From Flagellatimonas centrodinii (GTDB taxonomy: Bacteria > Pseudomonadota > Gammaproteobacteria > Nevskiales > Nevskiaceae): a DNA stretch of 64,000 nucleotides. The translations under genes and the position numbers were made by a program. Below the pieces are notes generated by a model. That model saw nothing but the letters and a program-made list of their open reading frames with translations. It was not told where the DNA came from and searched no databases. This document shows positions 30,301-42,489 of this stretch, piece by piece. Location: NCBI RefSeq assembly GCF_016918765.2, contig NZ_CP092104.1, positions 1,426,001 to 1,490,000 of the forward strand, written 5' to 3'. Positions within the stretch are counted from its first letter, which is position 1, and the number at the start of each line of letters is the position of its first letter.

Positions 30301-31119
30301 GCCGGTAAGGGTTCACTGCCGCGTAGGCAGCTCAGAAAAGGGTGATCTGCGATGAAGTCCTCAAGCCGCTGTTCACTGCCGCGTAGGCAGCTCAGAAATT
30401 CACGATCCGATCCCAATCGATCTGCGTCATGTTCACTGCCGCGTAGGCAGCTCAGAAATTGTCACCTCCGAACATCAACAACTCGACTTTGTTCACTGCC
30501 GCGTAGGCAGCTCAGAAATCGCCCGACTTTGGGACACTCAACCCGCTCTCGTTCACTGCCGCGTAGGCAGCTCAGAAAATGACCGCGTAACTCACCCACG
30601 AAAGAGTCGGGTTCACTGCCGCGTATGCAGCTCAGAAAAGGCATGCGCTTGGCCTTCAGCGTTGGGGGTCGTTCACTGCCGCGTAGGCAGCTCAGAAAAT
30701 TACCAACTTGGGTGGGAGGCGGGGTATCGGGTTCACTGCCGCGTAGGCAGCTCAGAAATTGATCGCGTGCAACCCGAAGATGCGGTAGCCGTTCACTGCC
30801 GCGTAGGCAGCTCAGAAATGATAATGATGGCCCATTGATCTACTACCTCAGTTCACTGCCGCGTAGGCAGCTCAGAAATTCCTCGCTGTTATCGGCGTTC
30901 GACCGCACCGGTTCACTGCCGCGTAGGCAGCTCAGAAAAGGGTGATCTGCGATGAAGTCCTCAAGCCACTGTTCACTGCCGCGTAGGCAGCTCAGAAAAA
31001 CTGCTCCTCAATGCTTCGTCCATTCCCCGCCGTTCACTGCCGCGTAGGCAGCTCAGAAATGCACTCAATACCGATCTGTTCCCCAATCATCGTTCACTGC
31101 CGCGTAGGCAGCTCAGAAA
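27310..31119 (+). CRISPR. Type I-F CRISPR array, 64 repeats and 63 spacers
   Basis: Sixty-four copies of a 28-bp repeat, opening GTTCACTGCC and closing GGCAGCTCAGAAA, with the hairpin CTGCC-GCGTA-GGCAG and the 8-nt crRNA handle CTCAGAAA. Sixty-one spacers are 32 bp; spacer 19 (28418-28450) and spacer 62 (30999-31031) are 33 bp. Three repeats differ by one base: 29711-29738 (A to G at 29729, still pairs as G-U), 30131-30158 (first base A) and 30611-30638 (G to T at 30626, breaks a stem pair). All three are in the leader-distal half. Spacers 51 and 61 are almost the same and spacers 40 and 57 are related. The array directly follows the csy genes. Confidence 0.99.
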
Positions 31120-31172
31120 CCCAGTCTCAACAATGCCGACAGCAGTACTGATCGTGCAAGATCGCCCAGCAC

Positions 31173-31427
31173 CTACTTTCTCGCGCCCCGCTCCTTGGCG
31201 GTGCCCTCGTGGAAGTCCTCCACCTCCCGAGCCAACGCCGCCGCTCCATAGACCGCAGCCGGAAACCCGTTCTCAGCCATCAGCTTGAGGAAGTCATCCC
31301 GGCACATCCCGAGGCGCGCGGTGCCGGTGCCTTGGCTGATGGTGCCCGCTTTCACTTGGCGCAAGACTGCGGCGCGGTCGTCGCCAGTGGGGGCAAAACG
31401 CTTGTCGGCGGGGTAGGCCATCTGCAA
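31173..31427 (-). CDS. UPF0175 family small protein (antitoxin-like)
   Basis: An 82-84 residue protein that resembles the UPF0175 family, small putative DNA-binding proteins often found as antitoxins beside PIN-type toxins. The key part is VKAGTISQGTGTARLGMCRDDFLKLMAENGFPA, a helix-turn-helix-like segment. The start is either TTG at 31427, six bases after GAGGAG, or ATG at 31421. No toxin gene lies next to it on either side: the CRISPR array ends 53 bp away and the other side is gene-free. It may be an orphan. Confidence 0.6.
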   Translation of the reverse strand: MQMAYPADKRFAPTGDDRAAVLRQVKAGTISQGTGTARLGMCRDDFLKLMAENGFPAAVYGAAALAREVEDFHEGTAKERGARK

Positions 31428-31922
31428 AAGATACTCCTCAACGCGATATGCTTAAGCCGCGCTGCCAGTGCGCCACGTATCGTCGGGCCCATAACCCGGT
31501 GCGTTCTGGACGTTGAGATAAGGGTGTGCTGGCAGCGCACTTATCCATGCCGACGTCACAGCACCATGCCACTTGCCCAGGCGCCGACGTAACGGCAAAG
31601 TGATGGCGCCTTGGCCACCACTGGACGAGTACTGAAAGGTCAGCGGTGCGTATCCGATCTCGACCGTAAAAGTCGGGGTCGGGACCCAAGGCACCATTCC
31701 CGCGCGGGCCGTTGGGTGGCATATGCCCGGCACCACCACGCCGGGGTTGCCCCGCGCGTAGGATTGGAGGCTGTGGTGGCAGCTGCTCGTGCGATGGCGG
31801 GGCCAGCGTATTGCCCTTTCGTCGGCCGGTCCACCCCCAAACTTGCCACCTCCTGCCCGTCAGGCGTAGCCTCCGCTCCGCTACATGCGTGCATGTCAGA
31901 ACGCCCAGGAGGAGGTAGCACC
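31428..31922. other. Gene-poor stretch between the CRISPR island and the sigma factor gene
   Basis: About 495 bp without a gene I can support. Open frames exist on both strands (for example 31452-31739, minus), but none has a family motif, a good ribosome site or clear coding bias. It presumably holds the promoter of the ECF sigma factor gene near its right end, where GGAGGAGG (31908-31915) forms that gene's ribosome site. The region is also the right edge of the accessory island. Confidence 0.5.
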
Positions 31923-32489
31923 ATGAATGAACCCGCCCCCGACGTTGCGGAAAACCCGGTGTCGCTTGCGGACTTCGGCAGCGATGATGCCGCGCGTTGG
32001 GAGAATGTGGCGCGTCAGTACAGCAAGGCGCTCAACCGGTTTTTCGCCAATCGCGTCAACAATCCTGCGGATGCCGAGGACATGGTTCAGAAGGTGTTCG
32101 TGCGGGTCATGCAGCGTTCGCGGAACGAGCCGATAGAGCACGTTCAACGCTATCTGTTTCAGGTGGCAGCCAGCGTACTCAATGACGAGCTGCGGCGGGC
32201 GCGTTCCCATCACGAAAATGCGCACGATTCCTTTGATGAGGTTGAGCACCCGCTGCGCAACGACATTACGCCGGAGCGCGAAGTCATGGGCGAACAGTCT
32301 ATTTCCCGGATGATCGCTGCCCTGCAGGAACTGCCGCCACGTACCCGTGAGGTGTACGTTTTGCGCGCCATGCGGCGCCACAAGTTCAATGACATTGCCA
32401 CGCAGCTGCGCATTTCCAATCGTGCTGCGCAGGGGCACATGGCGCGTGCTTTGGCGCATATTGCCAAGGCCATTAACGACGACGAATGA
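31923..32489 (+). CDS. ECF RNA polymerase sigma factor, FecI type
   Basis: A 188-residue extracytoplasmic-function sigma factor. Region 2 spans about residues 30-95 (NRFFANRVNNPADAEDMVQKV is the -10 recognition and core-binding part) and region 4 about 130-182 (LPPRTREVYVLRAMRRHKFNDIA). Gene order sigma factor, FecR-type anti-sigma, STN-bearing TonB receptor is the classic surface-signalling arrangement, so it should direct transcription of the receptor gene once the ligand binds. A strong GGAGGAGG site precedes the ATG, and its stop overlaps the FecR gene start by four bases. Confidence 0.93.
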   Translation: MNEPAPDVAENPVSLADFGSDDAARWENVARQYSKALNRFFANRVNNPADAEDMVQKVFVRVMQRSRNEPIEHVQRYLFQVAASVLNDELRRARSHHENAHDSFDEVEHPLRNDITPEREVMGEQSISRMIAALQELPPRTREVYVLRAMRRHKFNDIATQLRISNRAAQGHMARALAHIAKAINDDE

Positions 32490-33661
32490 ACACCTTGGGC
32501 ACTTCCGACCCCACGGCCCCCGTGGAAGACCCGGAACACATCGCGCTCAAAGCCGCGGAGTGGAGCGACGCCCTGCGGGAAGGAAATGCAGACCTCCACC
32601 TGCGGCGCGCCTTCGAGCAGTGGCGCGATGCGCATCCCGCCCATGCGGCGGCCTTCGAGCGGGTGGACACCGCCTATCGCCTGGCGCAGTCGGCCCACGG
32701 ATCACGCGCGATGGTGGCGTTCGAGAACGATGTGCTGGCGATGGGCGCCAATCGCAGCCGCCGCCGCTGGCGGCGCCGTGCGCTGGGCTGGGGCCTGGCC
32801 GCCAGTGTGGCGGCTGTGGTGACGGCCGGGCTGGTGGTGACGGGCGGTTCCTGGAGTGAACTGCAATACCTTCAGGCGCGGGCGCGCCATGCGCTGGCCG
32901 GTGAAACGCTGTACCGCGCGGCGGTTGGGGAGCGCTATGCGGTTACCCTGGATGACGGCACAGCGTTGACGCTCAATACCGATAGCCGTGCTGCCGTTCG
33001 CTTTGATGACGGTGTCCGTCAGGTGCGCCTGCTGCAAGGTCAGGCGCTGTTCGAGGTGGCGAAGAACCCGCAGCGGCCATTCATCGTTACGGCAGGCACC
33101 CACCGGGTCACCGCGCTGGGCACCGCTTTCGATGTCCGCCTCAGTCCCCAGCAATTTGAAGTGACGCTGATTGAAGGCAAGGTCGAAGTCACTGATGCCG
33201 AACTGCCCCCTGCGACCGCCCAAGGCGCTGCCCCCGCTGCGGAAGGCGGCCCGCCGCCCGGCGTGCAAGAGCCGGCACTCAGCACGGTCCTGTCTCCCGG
33301 CCAGAAGTTCACGGTCGCCCTTGCCCCGGAGGATGTGACCACTGCCCCCGATGTCGCGGCCACTGCGCCGCCCCGCCCGGCGCCAGTTGTCCTTCAGACC
33401 GACGTCCGCAAGGTCATCAGTTGGCGCGAAGGCCGCGTTATTTTCGAAGGTGACCGCCTTGACGAAGCCGTGGCCGAAATGAACCGCTATGGCATCCGTC
33501 GCGTGGAACTTGCCAATACCGAGCTGGGTGCCCTGCGCATCAGCGGCATCTTCAACACTGGCAACCCCAACGTTTTCGTCGAAACCCTCACCCAGTACCT
33601 GCCCCTGCAAGTGGTGGCCGCAGACCCCGAGCGTATCGTTCTGGCGGCGAGCGGGGGGTAG
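32486..33661 (+). CDS. FecR-family anti-sigma regulator
   Basis: A 391-residue inner membrane regulator of the FecR family. The N-terminal DUF4880-like cytoplasmic part (residues about 15-60, WSDALREG...HAAAFERVD) binds the sigma factor. One membrane segment follows basic RRRWRRRALGW at about residues 100-120. The periplasmic FecR domain includes LDDGTALTLNTDS and VTALGTAFDVRL. The C-terminal part (VISWREGRVIFEGDRLDEAVAEMNRY) is the STN-like domain that touches the receptor. It overlaps the sigma factor gene by four bases and is 169 bp upstream of the receptor gene. Confidence 0.93.
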   Translation: MNTLGTSDPTAPVEDPEHIALKAAEWSDALREGNADLHLRRAFEQWRDAHPAHAAAFERVDTAYRLAQSAHGSRAMVAFENDVLAMGANRSRRRWRRRALGWGLAASVAAVVTAGLVVTGGSWSELQYLQARARHALAGETLYRAAVGERYAVTLDDGTALTLNTDSRAAVRFDDGVRQVRLLQGQALFEVAKNPQRPFIVTAGTHRVTALGTAFDVRLSPQQFEVTLIEGKVEVTDAELPPATAQGAAPAAEGGPPPGVQEPALSTVLSPGQKFTVALAPEDVTTAPDVAATAPPRPAPVVLQTDVRKVISWREGRVIFEGDRLDEAVAEMNRYGIRRVELANTELGALRISGIFNTGNPNVFVETLTQYLPLQVVAADPERIVLAASGG

Positions 33662-33830
33662 GGGTTTCAGGCATCCGCGCGGGCGGCCTCATTCGGCAGG
33701 CGGCACGCGATCTTCAAAAAGTTCCCCTCCAACCTTCATCTTCTGCATTCGCTGTCGTCTTCTAGAGGACGCGCATAGAAATCGCGAGAAGAGGCCGGGC
33801 CCACCGGCTGTCACTACTGGAAGGAGACGC

Positions 33831-38270
<4,440 letters not shown>

Positions 38271-38329
38271 GGGGCGGGTCGACCCGCATCTCCGGACGTC
38301 GACTGCGGTCGAATCCGGATGATTCACCG

Positions 38330-38357
38330 GCGGCGGGCGCAAGCCCGCCGCTTTTTT
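38330..38357 (+). terminator. Rho-independent terminator after the TonB receptor gene
   Basis: GCGGCGGGC-GCAA-GCCCGCCGC is a perfect 9-bp GC stem with a GNRA-type loop, followed by six T. It ends the receptor transcript 60-87 bp after its stop. Confidence 0.9.
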
Positions 38358-38444
38358 GTGCGTGACACGACGGGGCAGACCGCGACGGATTCGAGCCGTC
38401 GGGTCCGGTCTGCGCTCGACGCGCCCGTCGCGCTGAGCCCCGGC

Positions 38445-39302
38445 TCAAGCCCCCGATTGGGCCGTTGGATCGCGTGGATGGACCTCGTCGGGCATGACGG
38501 CCGCAGGGCTGCTTCGTACCAGCGGCCACAGCAGTTGTTCGGCGGCGCTGGCTTCGGCGAGGTTTTCGACCCCGAACGCCGACGGGTAGCCACGGGTGAT
38601 CTTGGCGGTACCGAACAGCACATCCCAGAAAAACAGCAGATTGCCGAAGTTGCCCTTGTAGTGCGTGGCGGTGTCGCTCAGGTGGCGGCCGTGATGGGCG
38701 GCGTGGGTGGCCGGCGTGGAGATGGTGCGCTCCAGCACCCACATCAGCGGCGACAGCGCCGGGATGGCGTAGAGCTTCTGGTCCCAGCGAACATCCGAAT
38801 GCGCGCCGGTAATGACCGCCAGCTTGACCACCAGGTAGACGGCATAAACGCTGCCCAGACCCATGTAGATCAGCGCGCCGGAAAACCACAGGCTGGGCAT
38901 CAGGGCGTAGTAAAAGATGTTGTTGCGGTAAACGATGCGCACGCTCATGTAGTGCGCATCGTGGTGTGGCCGGTGCAGGCGGTATAGCCACGGCACGCTG
39001 TGGGTCAGCCGGTGCCATCCGTACTGGGTCATGTCGTCAAAGATCAGCAGAAGGCCGACTTGCGCCAGGATCGGCCAGTGGGCCAAAGCCCCCTCCGCCG
39101 TCGGCCACAGCAGGCCGGTCAGCGCTGCGCTGCTCAGCAGGATCAGCGGTTGGGTCAGCGCGAGCAGGACACCGGCACCGATCACCTCGACGATGACGTC
39201 CTTTCGGCGTTGACCGGGCTTGCGGAAGAAGCCGGTGTTGACGGCTTCGACGATGGCAAACGCAACAAAGATGCCAAAAATAATCAGGATCTCGGGCTTC
39301 AT
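38445..39302 (-). CDS. Sterol desaturase / fatty acid hydroxylase family protein
   Basis: A 285-residue membrane di-iron enzyme of the fatty acid hydroxylase superfamily. The histidine clusters are visible: WHRLTH, HRPHH and HAAHHGRH, between at least four hydrophobic segments. These enzymes hydroxylate or desaturate lipids at the inner membrane; the substrate here is unknown. The ATG at 39302 follows GGAGGAG by six bases. A Crp/Fnr-type gene is divergent 99 bp away, which suggests local control. Confidence 0.9.
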   Translation of the reverse strand: MKPEILIIFGIFVAFAIVEAVNTGFFRKPGQRRKDVIVEVIGAGVLLALTQPLILLSSAALTGLLWPTAEGALAHWPILAQVGLLLIFDDMTQYGWHRLTHSVPWLYRLHRPHHDAHYMSVRIVYRNNIFYYALMPSLWFSGALIYMGLGSVYAVYLVVKLAVITGAHSDVRWDQKLYAIPALSPLMWVLERTISTPATHAAHHGRHLSDTATHYKGNFGNLLFFWDVLFGTAKITRGYPSAFGVENLAEASAAEQLLWPLVRSSPAAVMPDEVHPRDPTAQSGA

Positions 39303-39401
39303 CAGGTTCTCCTCCAAGCGAAGCGAGAGTGCAATCTACGCCGCCCGCGCTCGGGATAATGCTAACTTTTATGCATTCTCCCCTTGATCGCGAGGCGACG
39401 C

Positions 39402-40085
39402 ATGCGCGGACAGGCCGCCGAGACGTTCATCCACCTGCTCCCGGCGGGCCCGCGGCAGTTGCTGCAGCGCTGCGGCCAGGTGCGGCGGCATCGCGATGGC
39501 GCGCTGATCTATGCCCGCGGCAACCGTGAGCGCTCGCTCTGTGTGGTGGAGGTCGGGCAGGTCAGCGTCAGCAATTGCAGCCCCGATGGCCGCCGTGCGG
39601 TGACCGCAGTCCTGGAACCCGGCGACAGCTTCGGCGAGTTCACACTGCTGGCCGATGCGCCGAGGTTCTACGACTTCCATGCCATCGGAGACACCCGCAT
39701 CCGTGTGATCAACGAGGCACTGTTTACCCGATTGATGGGCGAATCCGCCCCCTTGCGTGAAGGTTTGATGCGGATGCTTGCGCAACGCCTGCTGATGGCG
39801 GTCGAGATGCTCGACGACATCCGCACCCTGCCGCTGCCCGCACGGCTGGCGAAGTGGCTGCTACGGCACCATGCCGCCGCCGCAGCGCGATCGTCCGGGG
39901 CAACCGACATCGACATCACACAGGAAGCCCTGGCCGAACAGTTGGGGGTTTCCCGGGTGGCCTTGGGTCTCGCGCTGAAGTCGTTCAAGCGAAGCGGTTG
40001 GGTCACCACCGGCTACGGGCGTGTGTGCGTCACCGATGTGCCCGCGATGCAGCGGTGGTTAGCGCAGCACCACGGCGTCTCGTGA
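39402..40085 (+). CDS. Crp/Fnr-family transcriptional regulator
   Basis: A 227-residue regulator with an N-terminal cyclic-nucleotide-binding-type beta roll (residues about 15-120, LEPGDSFGEFTLLAD) and a C-terminal winged helix (ITQEALAEQLGVSRVALGLALKSFKRSGWV). No Fnr-type cysteine cluster is seen at the N-terminus. The ATG at 39402 fits the GAGGCGA ribosome site. It is divergent from the fatty acid hydroxylase gene and is a natural candidate for its regulator. Confidence 0.88.
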   Translation: MRGQAAETFIHLLPAGPRQLLQRCGQVRRHRDGALIYARGNRERSLCVVEVGQVSVSNCSPDGRRAVTAVLEPGDSFGEFTLLADAPRFYDFHAIGDTRIRVINEALFTRLMGESAPLREGLMRMLAQRLLMAVEMLDDIRTLPLPARLAKWLLRHHAAAAARSSGATDIDITQEALAEQLGVSRVALGLALKSFKRSGWVTTGYGRVCVTDVPAMQRWLAQHHGVS

Positions 40086-40142
40086 TAACCCTGCGATTGC
40101 AGCCGCTCGGCCAGCCACATCTTGACCAGGGCTGATGGTCCA

Positions 40143-41501
40143 TCACGCCGCGCCCATCACCTCGTCCGCCGCCCGTTCCCCCGAGCTGATCGCACCATCG
40201 ATGTAGCCCAGCCAGCGGGTGGCGGTTTCGGTGCCGGCCCAGTGGACGCGGCCGCAGGGGTCGCGCAGGGCGTGGCCGCAGGTGCTGAGGGTGCCGGGGG
40301 TGGGCACGCCGACATAGCAGCCCTGGCTCCAGGGGTCGGAGATCCAGTCCTTGTCGAGGTAGCCGATGGGCTGGGCGGCGGCATCACCGAAGTAGCGGGT
40401 CAGTGAGGCGATGCAGGCGTCGCGCCGCACCTCGGTAGGCTGGCCGGCGAGGCGGCGGCTGTGGGCGCCGTCGAAGAAACCCACGAGGAAACCGTGCGGG
40501 CTGCCGGGCGGGGTGGCGTCCAGCACCGGTCCGAACGGGCCCTGATCACTGATCACTTCGCCGGACAGACCGCGGTCTTTCCAGAACGGCCGCTCGTAGG
40601 CGATCAGGGCCTTGATCACCGACCCCATGGGCATGCGGCTGTGCAGTTGCAGGCGTGCAGCGGGCAGGCTGGCATCGAAGTGGATGCGGGCGGCCAGGGC
40701 CGGCGGTAGCGCCACGATCACCCGACGCGCCTGCAGTTCGCCCTGGACATGCCGAACGGTGACGCCGTGATCAGACTGGGTGAGGGCGTGCACCGGCGTG
40801 TTCAATTGCAGGGTGTCACGCGGCAGCCGGTCGGCCAGACGCTGCGCAATCTGGAAGGCGCCACCCTTCACCTTGTACTTCTGCGCGCCGTCGCCGTGCA
40901 CTTCCGCCAGAGATTCGACTTTGCCGGCACAGGCGATGTAGTGGAGGAAACCCAGCATCGAGACCTCGTGCGCTTCGCAGGTGAGGATGGCGCGGGTGAG
41001 GATGTCCACCAGGGTGCGGCCGCCGCGCGTGTACATGGCCTGCTGCAGCCACTGGGCAACGGTGGTGCGGTCCCACTCGGCGGCCTGTGGTGATTGCCAG
41101 GGCCGCTCGGGGTCGAGGGCGGCGGCCATGCGGTCGACACGGCGAATGGCGCGGTCGGCGTCCAGCAGGCCCAGTAGGGACATGCGCGGAACGGTGCCGC
41201 GATAACGGCGTAGCCGGCCCTGCATCTCCATCAGCCGTCGGCCGTCGGCGAATTGCGGATACAGCGACAGCCCGAGTTCCTCGCACAGGGCCATCGCGGT
41301 GTGCTGCGTGGGGCCGATCCACTGGCCGCCGACATCGACCGCTTCGCCGCAGAGTTCGCCGCCCTCGGTGCGACCGCCAACGCGGTCGCGGGCTTCCAGC
41401 AGACGCACGTGGTGGCCGGCGGCGGTCAGTCGCTGGGCCGCCCGTAGACCGGCCACGCCGGCACCGACGATGCAGTAGTCGACGCTCTCGGGGGTGCTCA
41501 T
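40143..41501 (-). CDS. Flavin monoamine oxidase family protein
   Basis: A 452-residue FAD amine oxidase. The Rossmann motif CIVGAGVAGLRAAQRL opens the protein, LLEARDRVGGRT follows, and GRVHWAGTETATRWLGYIDGAISSGERAA is the C-terminal FAD-binding signature of monoamine oxidases. Likely substrates are amines or related compounds; nothing nearby narrows it. The ATG at 41501 begins the conserved region. No signal peptide is present, so it is cytoplasmic. It is divergent from a Crp-type gene across 199 bp. Confidence 0.9.
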   Translation of the reverse strand: MSTPESVDYCIVGAGVAGLRAAQRLTAAGHHVRLLEARDRVGGRTEGGELCGEAVDVGGQWIGPTQHTAMALCEELGLSLYPQFADGRRLMEMQGRLRRYRGTVPRMSLLGLLDADRAIRRVDRMAAALDPERPWQSPQAAEWDRTTVAQWLQQAMYTRGGRTLVDILTRAILTCEAHEVSMLGFLHYIACAGKVESLAEVHGDGAQKYKVKGGAFQIAQRLADRLPRDTLQLNTPVHALTQSDHGVTVRHVQGELQARRVIVALPPALAARIHFDASLPAARLQLHSRMPMGSVIKALIAYERPFWKDRGLSGEVISDQGPFGPVLDATPPGSPHGFLVGFFDGAHSRRLAGQPTEVRRDACIASLTRYFGDAAAQPIGYLDKDWISDPWSQGCYVGVPTPGTLSTCGHALRDPCGRVHWAGTETATRWLGYIDGAISSGERAADEVMGAA

Positions 41502-41700
41502 GGGACGCGGCTCCGGTTTGGGACAGTCGGCGGCGCAGGGGGCGCTCGGGTTGTCATGGTGCCAGCGCATCGGCGTCGTGGCACGTCGACCGACATTGCC
41601 GGGTGGGACGCATGCCGTTCCACCTATTGGATTATCACCCTTTGCTAGAGTGGGAGACCGGGGCGAGGATGCCCCTCGCTCGAGATCGCTGGAGATGGCG

Positions 41701-42420
41701 ATGACGCACGGACTCTCCCCGCAGGACAACCACCTTCTTGCGGCCCTGCCGGAGGTCGTCAAGCTTCGTCTGTTTCCGCTGCTGAAGCGTGTGGATCTGC
41801 CGCTCGGAAAAGTCTTGTACGAGTCAGGCGATGCGATGACGCATGTCTACTTTCCGATCAATTCCATCGTGTCCTTGTTATACGTCATGGAAAACGGCGC
41901 ATCCGCTGAGATCTCGGTAGTGGGTAACGAAGGGTTGATCGGGATCGCCCTGTTCATGGGGGGCGAGAGCACGCCGAGCCGCGCCATCGTACAAAGTGCC
42001 GGGGCCGCCTATCAGCTGCCAGGGCAGGCGCTCAAGGATGAGTTCGGGCGTCATGGCGAGCTCCAGCATCTGTTGCTGCGCTACACCCAGGCGCTCATTA
42101 CGCAGATGGCGCAGACCGCGGTCTGCAACCGCCATCATTCGATTGATCAGCAATTGTCTCGTTGGCTGTTGTTGTCGCTCGACCGTCTACCTGGCAACCA
42201 ACTGGTCATGACCCAGGAGCTTATTGCCAACATGCTGGGGGTCCGTCGTGAAGGCGTAACCGAGGCCGCTGGCAAACTGCAGCGGTTGGGCGCCATCGAA
42301 TACGCCCGTGGCAAGATCACGGTGCTGGACCGGAAGATCGTCGAACGTATCTGTTGTGAATGCTATGCGGTGGTGAAGCGGGAAACCGATCGCTTACTGC
42401 CCTACCTTCCGGCCCCCTGA
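41701..42420 (+). CDS. Crp/Fnr-family transcriptional regulator, second copy
   Basis: A 239-residue regulator unrelated in detail to the one at 39402. The sensory half contains ISVVGNEGLIGIALFMGG and the DNA-binding half TQELIANMLGVRREGVTEAAGKLQRLGAI. This subtype is common in proteobacteria beside stress genes such as csbD, BON and OmpA-like genes, which is what follows here on the opposite strand. The ATG at 41701 is six bases after GGAG; the ATG at 41695 touches it and is less likely. Confidence 0.88.
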   Translation: MTHGLSPQDNHLLAALPEVVKLRLFPLLKRVDLPLGKVLYESGDAMTHVYFPINSIVSLLYVMENGASAEISVVGNEGLIGIALFMGGESTPSRAIVQSAGAAYQLPGQALKDEFGRHGELQHLLLRYTQALITQMAQTAVCNRHHSIDQQLSRWLLLSLDRLPGNQLVMTQELIANMLGVRREGVTEAAGKLQRLGAIEYARGKITVLDRKIVERICCECYAVVKRETDRLLPYLPAP

Positions 42421-42440
42421 CCGAGCTGGGGCCGCGCAGG

Positions 42441-42479
42441 TCCTGCGCCACACCCGCAGCATGCGGGTGCGGCGCAGGA
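42441..42479. terminator. Long hairpin between convergent genes
   Basis: TCCTGCGCC and GGCGCAGGA form a 9-bp stem that continues, after one mismatch, as CACCCGC/GCGGGTG with loop AGCAT. It sits between the stop of the Crp-type gene and the stop of the OmpA-like gene and can serve as a two-way terminator, although T-tracts are weak. Confidence 0.7.
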
Positions 42480-42489
42480 TTCGACTGTG

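Noticed and set aside
27271-30644. Long open frames on both strands inside the CRISPR array (for example 28003-29403 plus and 27284-27952 minus)
   Set aside because: They are translations of the repeat (recurring HCRVGSSE, SLPRRQLRK or FLSCLRGSE blocks every 20 codons) and stay open only because the repeat-spacer unit is 60 bp, a multiple of three.
27310-31119. Self-targeting spacers against genes in this window
   Set aside because: Reading the spacers against the visible genes by eye gave no convincing match; a full search against the whole genome would be required to exclude it.
31635-31670. Possible tRNA remnant (AGCGG-TGCGTAT-CCGAT resembles a T-arm)
   Set aside because: No matching acceptor stem, D-arm or anticodon arm could be drawn upstream, so an attachment-site reading is not supported.
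31452-31739. A 95-codon minus-strand frame in the gap before the sigma factor gene
   Set aside because: No ribosome site, no motif, and another frame of the same strand reads RDRIRTADLS, a phrase that often arises from non-coding DNA near tRNA remnants.
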